Below are positions 1-6,245 of a stretch of DNA of 13,776 bases, piece after piece. The position numbers were made by a program, and so were the translations under genes. Within the stretch, counting starts at the first letter, position 1. Each line of letters begins with the position of its first letter. The notes below the pieces were generated by a model. The model saw only the letters and a program-made list of their open reading frames with translations. It ran no database searches and was not told the origin of the DNA. This stretch comes from an uncultured Actinomyces sp. (GTDB lineage Bacteria; Actinomycetota; Actinomycetes; Actinomycetales; Actinomycetaceae): assembly GCA_938040725.1 (NCBI GenBank), contig CALHZX010000033.1:1-13776 (forward strand). The letters are read 5' to 3'.

Positions 1-104
1 ACCTCCTGGCCGAGCGCGGTGCCCAGCGCCCACTCGATGTGCGGGCACAGAGCGGGCGGTGTTGAGTGCACGAAAAGTACACCGCGGGTGTATGACCCTC
101 TCAT
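1..104 (-). CDS. DUF3145-type protein, N-terminal fragment (runs off left edge)
   Basis: The minus strand from an ATG at 104 is open to the window edge and gives 34 complete codons, beginning MRGSYTRGVLFVHST and containing PALCPHIEWALG. The GVLFVHS...ALCPHIEWA pattern is what I remember of the N-terminus of actinobacterial DUF3145 proteins, a conserved family of unknown function. A good ribosome site, AGGAGG, lies at 109-114, four bases from the ATG. The gene is separated from def by a hairpin (214-252), so it probably has its own promoter in 105-213. Only about 35 residues are visible, so neither length nor C-terminal features can be judged. The family match is from memory of the motif, and the function is unknown. 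Confidence 0.8.
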   Translation of the reverse strand, partial: MRGSYTRGVLFVHSTPPALCPHIEWALGTALGQE

Positions 105-213
105 TGTTCCTCCTGTTGGCTTTGTCAGGATCGTCTTCCCCTACGCCCTAAGTCGCCGCGAGTCGCAATGAACCGTGCCTGATCGGCACGCACGATGTGA
201 TTACAGGATAGTG
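105..213 (-). promoter_or_regulatory. leader/promoter region of the DUF3145-type gene
   Basis: This gap between the def hairpin and the DUF3145-type start should hold that gene's promoter. A TANNNT-type -10 candidate, TATCCT, is at 205-210, directly after the hairpin, but I see no matching -35. A perfect dyad, CGTGCC-TGATC-GGCACG, lies at 174-190 in what would then be the untranslated leader. No tRNA or small ORF with a ribosome site is visible. The promoter position is a guess; the ribosome site at 109-114 is the firm part. Confidence 0.3.
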
Positions 214-252
214 GAACGCGCCGGGGAATGCACTCCATTCCTCGGCGCGTTC
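214..252 (-). terminator. terminator-like hairpin after def
   Basis: The arms 214-230 and 236-252 form a 17-bp stem around a 5-base loop (231-235). The stem core is GAACGCGCCG paired with CGGCGCGTTC. It starts 22 bases past the def stop codon, the expected place for the end of the proS-def transcript. No U-run follows on the minus strand, which is common in high-GC actinobacteria. The single imperfect pair (224 with 242) is a G-U wobble on plus-strand RNA but an A-C mismatch on minus-strand RNA. It could therefore act in either direction. Confidence 0.6.
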
Positions 253-274
253 TCACGCTGTGGCGCCGTCTCTC

Positions 275-766
275 TCAGAAGCCAGCGTTGCGGATGTCGC
301 GCAGCGCCTTCTTGCGGGTCGGGCGATCCAGACGGTCGATGTAGATGTGGCCGTCCAGGTGGTCACACTCATGCTGAATGCAGCGAGCCATCAGCTCCTC
401 ACCCTCGACGACAACCTTCTTACCGTCCAGGTCCGTGCCCTCGCATCGCGCATACCAGGCACGCTCGGTTGGGTACCACAGGTCCGGAACCGACAGGCAG
501 CCCTCGTCGCCGTCCTGGTACTCGTCCTCGCTCAACGCCACGATACGAGGGTTAAGCACGTAGCCGATCTCCCCGTCAATGTTCCAGGAGAACGCACGCA
601 GGCTGACGCCAATCTGGTTGGCGGCCAGACCGGCGCGACCGTCCATGTCGACACCCTCGAGAAGATCCTCAACAAGGGCCTTCACATTCGGGGTGATCTC
701 GGTGATCGGATCACACACGGTACGCAGAACCGGATCGCCGATAATGCGGATGGGGCGAATAGTCAT
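275..766 (-). CDS. def: peptide deformylase
   Basis: This 163-residue cytoplasmic metalloenzyme removes the formyl group from the initiator methionine of new proteins. All three family motifs are present. Motif I is RAGLAANQ at 44-51, with Gln51. Motif II is EGCLS at 88-92, with metal ligand Cys90. Motif III is HECDH at 132-136, with His132 and His136 as ligands and Glu133 catalytic. Motif I departs from the usual GxGLAAxQ because its first Gly is Arg. The length is normal for the family. The ATG at 766 follows the proS stop by one base, with GGGAG inside the proS end as ribosome site, so the two are probably translated together. A hairpin follows the stop. The C-terminus is short and lacks the long tail seen in some homologues. 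Confidence 0.96.
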   Translation of the reverse strand: MTIRPIRIIGDPVLRTVCDPITEITPNVKALVEDLLEGVDMDGRAGLAANQIGVSLRAFSWNIDGEIGYVLNPRIVALSEDEYQDGDEGCLSVPDLWYPTERAWYARCEGTDLDGKKVVVEGEELMARCIQHECDHLDGHIYIDRLDRPTRKKALRDIRNAGF

Positions 767-767
767 G

Positions 768-2594
768 TCACTCTCCCTTCAGAGCCGCGGTATGGAGCTC
801 GCGCAGTCGTGCCACAGCTTCGTCGACGGGAACGACGATGGTTTCGCCAGTTCCGCGCACGCGAATCTCCACCTCACCGTCAGCCAGCGAACGGCCAACG
901 ACCAGACCGAAGGGCACGCCCACGAGCTCGTAGTCCTTGAACTTCACGCCAGCGCTCACCTTACGGCGATCATCGACGAGGACGTCCAGGCCTGCCGCGT
1001 CGAGCTGCTTGCCGAGAGACTGCGCGGTCTCGAAGACCTCGTCCCCCTTGCCGGTCGCCAGGACGTGCACGTCGAAGGGCGCGATCTGAGCAGGCCAGCT
1101 CAGACCCTTCTCGTCACAGTTAGCCTCGGCCAGAGCAGCCATCACGCGAGTGACACCGATGCCGTACGACCCCATTGTGACGACCTGAGTCTTGCCGTTC
1201 TCGTCGAGCACGCTCAGGCCCAAGGCCTTGGCGTACTTGCGCCCCAGCTGGAAGATATGGCCGATCTCGATACCACGCTCGAGGTGGAGGGGGCCCGAAC
1301 CATCGGGAGCCAGGTCGCCCTCGCGCACCTCAGCGGCCTCAATCGTTCCGTCAGCCTTGAAGTCGCGGCCCATGACCAGGTTCAGGATGTGACGCTGCTC
1401 GGCGTTCGCGCCGGTCACCCAGGCGGTCCCCTCGACGACGCGCGGGTCGACCAGGTAGCGCACGGAACCGGAGACGTTGCCCTCCTCGTCCACGACGCGC
1501 TTTGGCGAGTTGGGGCCGAGCACCGTGGGGCCGATGTAGCCGCGCACCAGCTCAGGGTGCGGCTCAAAGTCGGAGTCCGAGGCCATCTCAACCTCGGCGG
1601 GAGCAACGGAAGCCTCGAGACGCTTCATATCAACGTCGCGGTCACCGGGCACACCCACGACGAGGAGCTCGCGCTCGCCATCCGGGTGCGTCAGCGTCAC
1701 GACCACGTTCTTCAGCGTGTCTGCAGCGGTCCAGGGACGATCCTCGCGCGGGTAACGCTCGTTGAGCAGGTCCACGAGCGCCTCGATCGTCGGCGCGTCG
1801 GGAGTCGGCACCTCAACCGGAGCAGGAACGCCGGACGCATCCTGAGCCTCAGGCACGGGGGTCGTCACGGCCTCCGCGTTGGCGGCGTAGCCGCCCGGAG
1901 AAGCCACGAACGTATCCTCGCCAATCGCAGAGGGGTGCAGGAACTCCTCCGAACGCGAGCCACCCATCGCACCACTCATCGCGGAAACAATGACGTAAGG
2001 CAGACCCAGGCGCTGGAAGATGCGCTCGTAGGTGTCACGCTCAGCCTGGTACGACACATTCAGGCCCTCATCGTCGATGTCGAAGGAATACGCGTCCTTC
2101 ATGACGAACTCACGGCCTCGAATCAGACCCGCACGCGGACGAGCCTCGTCGCGATACTTCGTCTGAATCTGGTAGAGCGTGGCAGGCAGATCCTTGTACG
2201 AGGAGTACATGTCTTTCACGAGAAGGGTGAACATCTCCTCGTGCGTGGGGGCCAGGAGATAGTCGCCACCCTTGCGGTCGTTGAGCTTGAACAGCGTCGG
2301 GCCGTACTCTTCCCAGCGGTTCGTGGCCTTGTAGGGGTCTGCGGGGATCAGGCCCGGGAAATGGACCTCCTGCGCCCCCATCGCATCCATCTCTTCGCGG
2401 ACAATGTCCTCAATCTTGCGCAGGGTGCGCAGGCCGAGGGGCAGCCACGTGTAAATACCGGGGGCACAGCGGCGGATATAACCGGCACGCACCAGAAGCT
2501 TATGCGAGTTGACCTCGGCGTCAGCCGGGTCTTCACGCAGGGTTCGCAGGAAGAAAGTCGAGAGATTTCGAAGCATGCTCCAAGAGTACGGCAC
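768..2594 (-). CDS. proS: prolyl-tRNA synthetase (bacterial type with editing insertion)
   Basis: This 608-residue class II synthetase attaches proline to tRNA-Pro in the cytoplasm. From a GTG start, the opening segment LREDPADAEVNSHKLLVRAG (20-39) matches the E. coli type. Motif 2 lies around 148-163 (RDEARPRAGLIRG). Motif 3 is GSYGIGVTR at 475-483. The roughly 200 residues between the motifs, including GVPGDRDVDMKRLE, form the INS domain that hydrolyses Ala-tRNA-Pro. The region from about 505 to 600 is the anticodon-binding domain. Start choice: the GTG at 2594 has AGAGG six bases upstream. The ATG at 2576 (MLRNLSTFF) fits the usual family N-terminus better but has GGAG only one base away. 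The gene is followed directly by def. Confidence 0.96.
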   Translation of the reverse strand: MPYSWSMLRNLSTFFLRTLREDPADAEVNSHKLLVRAGYIRRCAPGIYTWLPLGLRTLRKIEDIVREEMDAMGAQEVHFPGLIPADPYKATNRWEEYGPTLFKLNDRKGGDYLLAPTHEEMFTLLVKDMYSSYKDLPATLYQIQTKYRDEARPRAGLIRGREFVMKDAYSFDIDDEGLNVSYQAERDTYERIFQRLGLPYVIVSAMSGAMGGSRSEEFLHPSAIGEDTFVASPGGYAANAEAVTTPVPEAQDASGVPAPVEVPTPDAPTIEALVDLLNERYPREDRPWTAADTLKNVVVTLTHPDGERELLVVGVPGDRDVDMKRLEASVAPAEVEMASDSDFEPHPELVRGYIGPTVLGPNSPKRVVDEEGNVSGSVRYLVDPRVVEGTAWVTGANAEQRHILNLVMGRDFKADGTIEAAEVREGDLAPDGSGPLHLERGIEIGHIFQLGRKYAKALGLSVLDENGKTQVVTMGSYGIGVTRVMAALAEANCDEKGLSWPAQIAPFDVHVLATGKGDEVFETAQSLGKQLDAAGLDVLVDDRRKVSAGVKFKDYELVGVPFGLVVGRSLADGEVEIRVRGTGETIVVPVDEAVARLRELHTAALKGE

Positions 2595-2627
2595 GCAAAG
2601 CCTCTGAGGCCACCGGCACAGCAGTGT

Positions 2628-2654
2628 AGCCGCTCATCGAGGCATATAGCGGCT
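2628..2654 (-). repeat. short inverted repeat between the membrane-protein gene and proS
   Basis: Seven-base arms AGCCGCT (2628-2634) and AGCGGCT (2648-2654) with a 13-base loop overlap the stop codon of the membrane-protein gene. No U-run follows on the minus strand. It is too weak to call a terminator and may be chance in such GC-rich sequence. No convincing promoter for proS is visible in the same gap. Confidence 0.25.
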
Positions 2655-3070
2655 CAGATCGAGGCGCACGCACCAAGTTCACGCTCACGGGCGCCCGGGT
2701 GCGCCGCGTAGTAACGGCGGGCCATCCACCCCGGGTATGCCCACTCGGGCAGGCCACCGAAGTAGAGAGCCTGGACCGCGATGGCCGCCATGAGCGCAAG
2801 AACGCCGATCACGAGACCCAGGGAACCAAGAGTGTCGAGTCCGCGTGCCTCGCGAGCCATCAGATCGGCAGTAAGGAACCACAGAACGGACAGCAATGGC
2901 ATCAGCGGCCACACGACCCGCCCCATCTCGCCAACGGTGTTGCCACCACTGAGCTCGAGACGCACGGAGACACGGCGCGCGCCCGCGCCGATACCGAACC
3001 AGGCCCACGCCCAGACAAGAGCGATAGCGAGGCCCACGAGTGCGATCAGAGCGGTGGAGTTTGCGACCAT
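2654..3070 (-). CDS. small membrane protein of unknown function
   Basis: I do not recognise this 138-residue protein. It shows three hydrophobic segments at about 5-27 (ALIALVGLAIALVWAWAW), 52-69 and 81-104, so it is probably a three-pass inner-membrane protein. It ends in a charged, aromatic tail (WMARRYYAAHPGARERE). Two short loops, ARRVSVRLELSGGNTVGEMGR and the acidic/basic loop at 70-80, separate the segments. The ATG at 3070 is chosen because AGGGGG lies five bases upstream and the hydrophobic segment begins soon after; reading further upstream would run into a hairpin. It stands 59 bases ahead of proS on the same strand, and could share a transcript with proS and def. No catalytic motif is visible. 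Confidence 0.72.
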   Translation of the reverse strand: MVANSTALIALVGLAIALVWAWAWFGIGAGARRVSVRLELSGGNTVGEMGRVVWPLMPLLSVLWFLTADLMAREARGLDTLGSLGLVIGVLALMAAIAVQALYFGGLPEWAYPGWMARRYYAAHPGARERELGACASI

Positions 3071-3096
3071 TGCGTCCCCCTTCGGACAAAAGCAAC

Positions 3097-3146
3097 ATCC
3101 CCGTTGGCGTTGCGTACGCAAGCGATACTACAACACCAACGGGGAT
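3097..3146 (-). terminator. 16-bp hairpin, probable terminator of the ispG transcript
   Basis: On minus-strand RNA the arms (3146-3131 and 3112-3097) form a continuous 16-bp stem, AUCCCCGUUGGUGUUG with its partner, around an 18-base loop. It is followed by GTTGCTTTTG. The one non-Watson-Crick pair (3135 with 3108) is a U-G wobble on the minus strand but an A-C mismatch on the plus strand, which favours a role in minus-strand RNA. It lies 35 bases past the stop of the SRPBCC-like gene. The loop carries TAGTAT (3125-3130), a possible -10 box for the next gene, so terminator and promoter may overlap here. Confidence 0.6.
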
Positions 3147-3155
3147 ATCTGTCCA
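3125..3155 (-). promoter_or_regulatory. possible promoter of the small membrane-protein gene
   Basis: TGGACA (3150-3155 on the minus strand, five of six bases of TTGACA) and TAGTAT (3125-3130, four of six of TATAAT) are 19 bases apart, slightly longer than ideal. A transcript starting near 3118 would begin inside the loop of the hairpin at 3097-3146 and so would not fold it. It would leave a leader of about 48 bases before the ATG at 3070. This is a consensus match only. Confidence 0.3.
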
Positions 3156-3180
3156 ACTGAAAGAGTCGAAACGAGACTAA

Positions 3181-3684
3181 TCAGGCATCAACAAGCCCAC
3201 CAACGCAGGCATCGCGCAAATCACGCAGCATGGACAGCGACGAGAAGGACTCTGCGGCGACTCCCGCCCACGCGAGCGCGCGCTCACGGCCTTGCGCCAC
3301 ATGACGCTCACGAATGTGCAGCAGCGTCCGCGACGGAGACAAGGGCAGCAGAGCGATTACACACGTGCCCGAGGCCTCGGCTCCTTCGGGGGCGGCCGGA
3401 GGCGCGACACGCATGAGGATGTGGTCCTCGTCCTCAATGTCGATGATCGTAGACTCGTCCTCCGGCTCGAACACGTGACCGAGGACGTCCCACACGACAG
3501 ACGCGGGCGCATCGATCGCGATGCCGCGATCAACCACGACGTTCGCACCGGGAAGAACCAGGTCACCGGGCAGCGACACGCCCGCCTGGGAGGCCGTCAG
3601 GCCGATGCGCCGCGGGAAGCCCGTAGCCGCCACAGCGCAAGCACCCGCAACGAGTGACAGGCACGCGAGAGTACGAAGACGCAT
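3181..3684 (-). CDS. exported or membrane-anchored SRPBCC-like protein, function unknown
   Basis: This 167-residue protein starts with a basic, hydrophobic leader (MRLRTLACLSLVAGACAVAA, 1-20), either a signal peptide or an N-terminal anchor. Cys16 within AGAC is a poor lipobox. The segment SLPGDLVLPGANVV followed by GIAIDAPASVVWDVL (37-68) resembles the start of SRPBCC/START-like ligand-binding domains, where a beta strand ending in a-AP-V--VW--L leads into the helix-grip fold. TCVIALLPL (107-115) and RTLLHIRERHV (119-129) would be later strands, and the end is helical. Such domains hold hydrophobic ligands; no ligand can be named here. The ATG at 3684 has AAGGAG six bases upstream and follows the ispG stop by 20 bases, so it is probably co-transcribed with ispG. 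The fold assignment is by motif only. Confidence 0.7.
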   Translation of the reverse strand: MRLRTLACLSLVAGACAVAATGFPRRIGLTASQAGVSLPGDLVLPGANVVVDRGIAIDAPASVVWDVLGHVFEPEDESTIIDIEDEDHILMRVAPPAAPEGAEASGTCVIALLPLSPSRTLLHIRERHVAQGRERALAWAGVAAESFSSLSMLRDLRDACVGGLVDA

Positions 3685-3704
3685 GTGATACTCCTTGTGA
3701 AAGC

Positions 3705-4892
3705 TCAGAAGTCGATGCCCGGCAGCTTGACCTCCGGGGCGGTGATGGGGGCAACCTCGACGCTACCGGAACCCGGTTCGAGCCCGAGCTCCTCGGCAAG
3801 GGCATTCGCACGTCGGATCAGCGTCTCGACGATCTGATCCTCCGGCACGGTCTCAACAACCTCGCCTCGAATGAAAATCTGTCCCTTGCCGTTGCCGGAA
3901 GCAACACCGAGGTCTGCCTCTCGGGCCTCGCCCGGTCCGTTGACAACGCAGCCCATGACAGCGACACGCAAGGGAACAGTCAGGTCCTTCAGGCCCTCGG
4001 TCACGTTCTCAGCGAGTGTCCACACGTCGACCTGGGCACGACCGCACGACGGACACGAGACGATCTCCAGGGTCTTGTCCCGCAGGCCCATGAACTCCAG
4101 CATCTTCGTGCCGACCTTGACTTCCTCAACCGGAGGAGCGGACAGGGAGACGCGGATCGTGTCGCCAATACCCTCAGCGAGCAGGATCGAGAACGCGGAA
4201 ACAGACTTGATAGTGCCCTGGAAAGCCGGGCCAGCCTCGGTGACGCCCAGATGCAGCGGCCAATCCCCCGCCTCCGACAGCATGCGATAGGCCTCGATCA
4301 TCGTGAGCACATCATGGTGCTTCACCGAGATCTTGAAGTCGTGGAAGTCATTCTCCTCAAAGAGGGAGGCCTCCCAGATCGCGGACTCAACCAGAGCCTC
4401 GGGCGTCGCGCGACCGTACTTCTTCAAAAGGCGCGGATCCAAAGAACCTGCGTTGACGCCGATGCGCAGCGACACACCGTGATCGGAGGCCGCCTTGCAA
4501 ATGTCCTTGACCTGATCGTCGAATTTACGGATGTTACCCGGGTTGACGCGCACCGCGCCACAGCCCGCCTCAATCGCCTGAAAGACGTACTTCGGCTTGA
4601 AGTGAATGTCGGCGATCACCGGGATCCGCGACTGCTTCGCGATAATCGGCAGCGCGTCCGCGTCCTTATCCGTCGGGCACGCGACGCGCACGATGTCGCA
4701 ACCGGCCGCAGTCAGCTCGGCGATCTGCTGGAGCGTCGCGCCGATGTCGTGTGTCTTCGTCGTCGTCATGGACTGAACGGAGATGGGAGCACCCCCGCCC
4801 ACCGGAACGTCGCCCACCATGATGCGACGCGTCTGCTTGCGCGGAAACGGCGACGCCGCGACTTCGGGCATTCCAAGATTGATTTCACTCAC
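3705..4892 (-). CDS. ispG: 4-hydroxy-3-methylbut-2-en-1-yl diphosphate synthase (IspG/GcpE)
   Basis: This 395-residue iron-sulfur enzyme of the MEP isoprenoid pathway converts MEcPP to HMBPP in the cytoplasm. The TIM-barrel half carries PISVQSMTTT, CDIVRVACP, PVIADIHF and AVRVNPGNI. The C-terminal half holds the 4Fe-4S ligands in CPSC (Cys280, Cys283) and GCVVNGPGE (Cys315, with conserved Glu322). The length fits the short bacterial form. The start is uncertain. The GTG at 4892 (MSEINLGMPEV) agrees best with actinobacterial homologues but has no ribosome site; it lies exactly where a leaderless transcript from GATAAT (4899-4904) would begin. Alternatives are an ATG at 4919 and a TTG at 4991. 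dxr, two genes upstream, is in the same pathway. Confidence 0.95.
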   Translation of the reverse strand: MSEINLGMPEVAASPFPRKQTRRIMVGDVPVGGGAPISVQSMTTTKTHDIGATLQQIAELTAAGCDIVRVACPTDKDADALPIIAKQSRIPVIADIHFKPKYVFQAIEAGCGAVRVNPGNIRKFDDQVKDICKAASDHGVSLRIGVNAGSLDPRLLKKYGRATPEALVESAIWEASLFEENDFHDFKISVKHHDVLTMIEAYRMLSEAGDWPLHLGVTEAGPAFQGTIKSVSAFSILLAEGIGDTIRVSLSAPPVEEVKVGTKMLEFMGLRDKTLEIVSCPSCGRAQVDVWTLAENVTEGLKDLTVPLRVAVMGCVVNGPGEAREADLGVASGNGKGQIFIRGEVVETVPEDQIVETLIRRANALAEELGLEPGSGSVEVAPITAPEVKLPGIDF

Positions 4893-4898
4893 CGATTC

Positions 4899-4904
4899 AT
4901 TATC
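4899..4904 (-). promoter_or_regulatory. candidate -10 box for a leaderless ispG transcript
   Basis: GATAAT on the minus strand matches TATAAT in five of six positions. Six bases (GAATCG) separate it from the GTG at 4892, so transcription would begin at the start codon itself. No ribosome site precedes that GTG, which agrees with a leaderless message. The -35 region (about TGGGAA) is poor. The position is inferred from sequence only. Confidence 0.35.
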
Positions 4905-4917
4905 GCGCACTGTGCGC
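4905..4917. promoter_or_regulatory. 13-bp palindrome upstream of ispG
   Basis: GCGCAC-T-GTGCGC is a perfect palindrome with a one-base centre. It directly abuts the candidate -10 box (4899-4904) and fills most of the -35/-10 spacer, a usual place for a regulator to bind. No regulator can be named. It would be coding if ispG started at 4919 or 4991. Confidence 0.35.
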
Positions 4918-4931
4918 ATCCTTCCCACACG

Positions 4932-4949
4932 GACCACGCACGCGTGGTC
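4932..4949. promoter_or_regulatory. 18-bp palindrome upstream of ispG
   Basis: GACCACGC-AC-GCGTGGTC has perfect 8-base arms and a 2-base centre. It lies in the gap between the rseP stop (4998) and the ispG start, some 30 bases upstream of the candidate -10 box. The tiny centre suits a protein-binding site better than an RNA hairpin, although a 7-bp stem with a 4-base loop is possible. Confidence 0.4.
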
Positions 4950-4997
4950 AGACTCGCTTTCATCAGCGGGGCGCTCGCCCGCCGCTGACAAGGCTTA

Positions 4998-6245
4998 TCA
5001 GCCGAGGGACACCGGCTTGACGATATCCGCCACAATCAAGATGACACTCATGACGACAAGCACGCCTCCCACGGCCCACGTCAGCGGAACCAGACGGGCA
5101 GTGTCAGCTGGCCCTGGATCCTGCGCGCCACGCGCACGAGCGAACGTACAGCGAGCCCCCTCGTACAGGGCACCGAGAATATGCCCGCCATCCAGGGGAG
5201 GCAACGGAATCAAGTTGAAGACGAAAAGCGCCATGTTCAACGAAGCCAACAGGCTCAGCAGCACCGCCACGACCTGGCGGGTATCCTGCAGGCCCAGCGC
5301 CTGCGAATCACCGGTCACCTCGCCGGCCATACGACCGACGCCAACAACGGACACCACACCGGACGCATCGCGCTTCTCGTCCGTGACGATCGAGCGCCCC
5401 ACCTGCCACACAGCCTGCGGAAGGCGCACAACGACCGACGCCGTCCCCGTGAACATTTGCCAGTTAGCGGCGGCAACGTCCGACAGCGACGCCGACACGT
5501 ACTCGTACCCGGCGGTCACGCCAACAATACGGGCCCCCTGCGCCCCCGTAACGGGAGACACCGTCAGGTCGACGGTCCCACCGTCGCGCTCGACAGTGAG
5601 AACAGCAGACTCGCCATCAGCTGTCGCACCAACAGCGCGCTGCAGGTCCGCGAAAGTCGAGACGGGCGCCCCATTCCACGCGACGACCGTGTCCCCGGGA
5701 CGAACCCCGGCCTCGTACGCGGGAGAAGCCACTTCGCCAGACGCGCTCGTGATCGTCGCCGGCACCTCAGCGATCGTGCGCGACGCTGTCGGGGCACCAA
5801 TCCCCATCATCGCGATCGCGGAGAGCACAAAGCAGATAAGCAGGTTCATCATCGGACCACCGAGCATGACGGTGATCTTCTTGGGCGCACTCAGATGATA
5901 GAAAGCGCGGTGTTCCTGCCCGTCAGGGATGTCCTCAGCCGAGGCCTCACGCGCTTCCTGAGCAAGCGTCAGCTTCCCACCACGCCCGACGAGCCGCGTG
6001 CCGGGACGTGCAGGAGGGTACATGCCAACGATCTTCACGTAACCGCCGAGCAGAATGGCGCGCAGCGCGTAGGTGGTCTCCCCTACCTTCTTCTTCCACA
6101 GGGCCGGACCAAAGCCCACCGCATAGTCCGGAACCAATACGCCGAACCTCTTCGCCGGAAGCATGTGCCCCACCTCGTGGAGGGCAACCGACGCCAAAAT
6201 TCCGATAACGACAACAACAATACCGACGAGAGAGCCCACGCTCAC
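4998..6245 (-). CDS. rseP: RseP/Rip1-family M50 site-2 zinc protease
   Basis: This 415-residue inner-membrane metalloprotease cuts membrane-spanning proteins after a first cleavage; family members act on anti-sigma factors. The zinc motif HEVGH is at 23-27 in the first membrane helix. The third ligand, Asp352, is in PLPPLDGGH near the end. GGPMMNLL (129-136) is the conserved family motif in the second helix. A PDZ domain runs from about 170 to 245, including PAYEAGVRPGD. Two more hydrophobic segments are near 323-350 and 390-408. The start is the GTG at 6245, whose GTGA overlaps the dxr stop, with GGAAGGA three bases upstream. A GTG at 6257 would add four residues but lacks a ribosome site. 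The dxr-rseP-ispG order is conserved in actinobacteria, including mycobacteria. Confidence 0.95.
   Translation of the reverse strand: MSVGSLVGIVVVVIGILASVALHEVGHMLPAKRFGVLVPDYAVGFGPALWKKKVGETTYALRAILLGGYVKIVGMYPPARPGTRLVGRGGKLTLAQEAREASAEDIPDGQEHRAFYHLSAPKKITVMLGGPMMNLLICFVLSAIAMMGIGAPTASRTIAEVPATITSASGEVASPAYEAGVRPGDTVVAWNGAPVSTFADLQRAVGATADGESAVLTVERDGGTVDLTVSPVTGAQGARIVGVTAGYEYVSASLSDVAAANWQMFTGTASVVVRLPQAVWQVGRSIVTDEKRDASGVVSVVGVGRMAGEVTGDSQALGLQDTRQVVAVLLSLLASLNMALFVFNLIPLPPLDGGHILGALYEGARCTFARARGAQDPGPADTARLVPLTWAVGGVLVVMSVILIVADIVKPVSLG

Noticed and set aside
2600..2610. GCCTC-T-GAGGC palindrome over the proS ribosome site
   Set aside because: A one-base centre cannot form an RNA hairpin loop, and short GC palindromes are frequent here.
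579..2711. 710-codon open frame on the plus strand, opposite proS
   Set aside because: It is a mirror of proS in GC-rich sequence. Its translation is rich in Arg, His, Val and Leu with no recognisable motif, while proS on the other strand has all its family motifs.
3654..4988. 444-codon open frame on the plus strand, opposite ispG
   Set aside because: It covers ispG almost exactly and has no known motif or domain. It is the usual antisense effect of codon bias.
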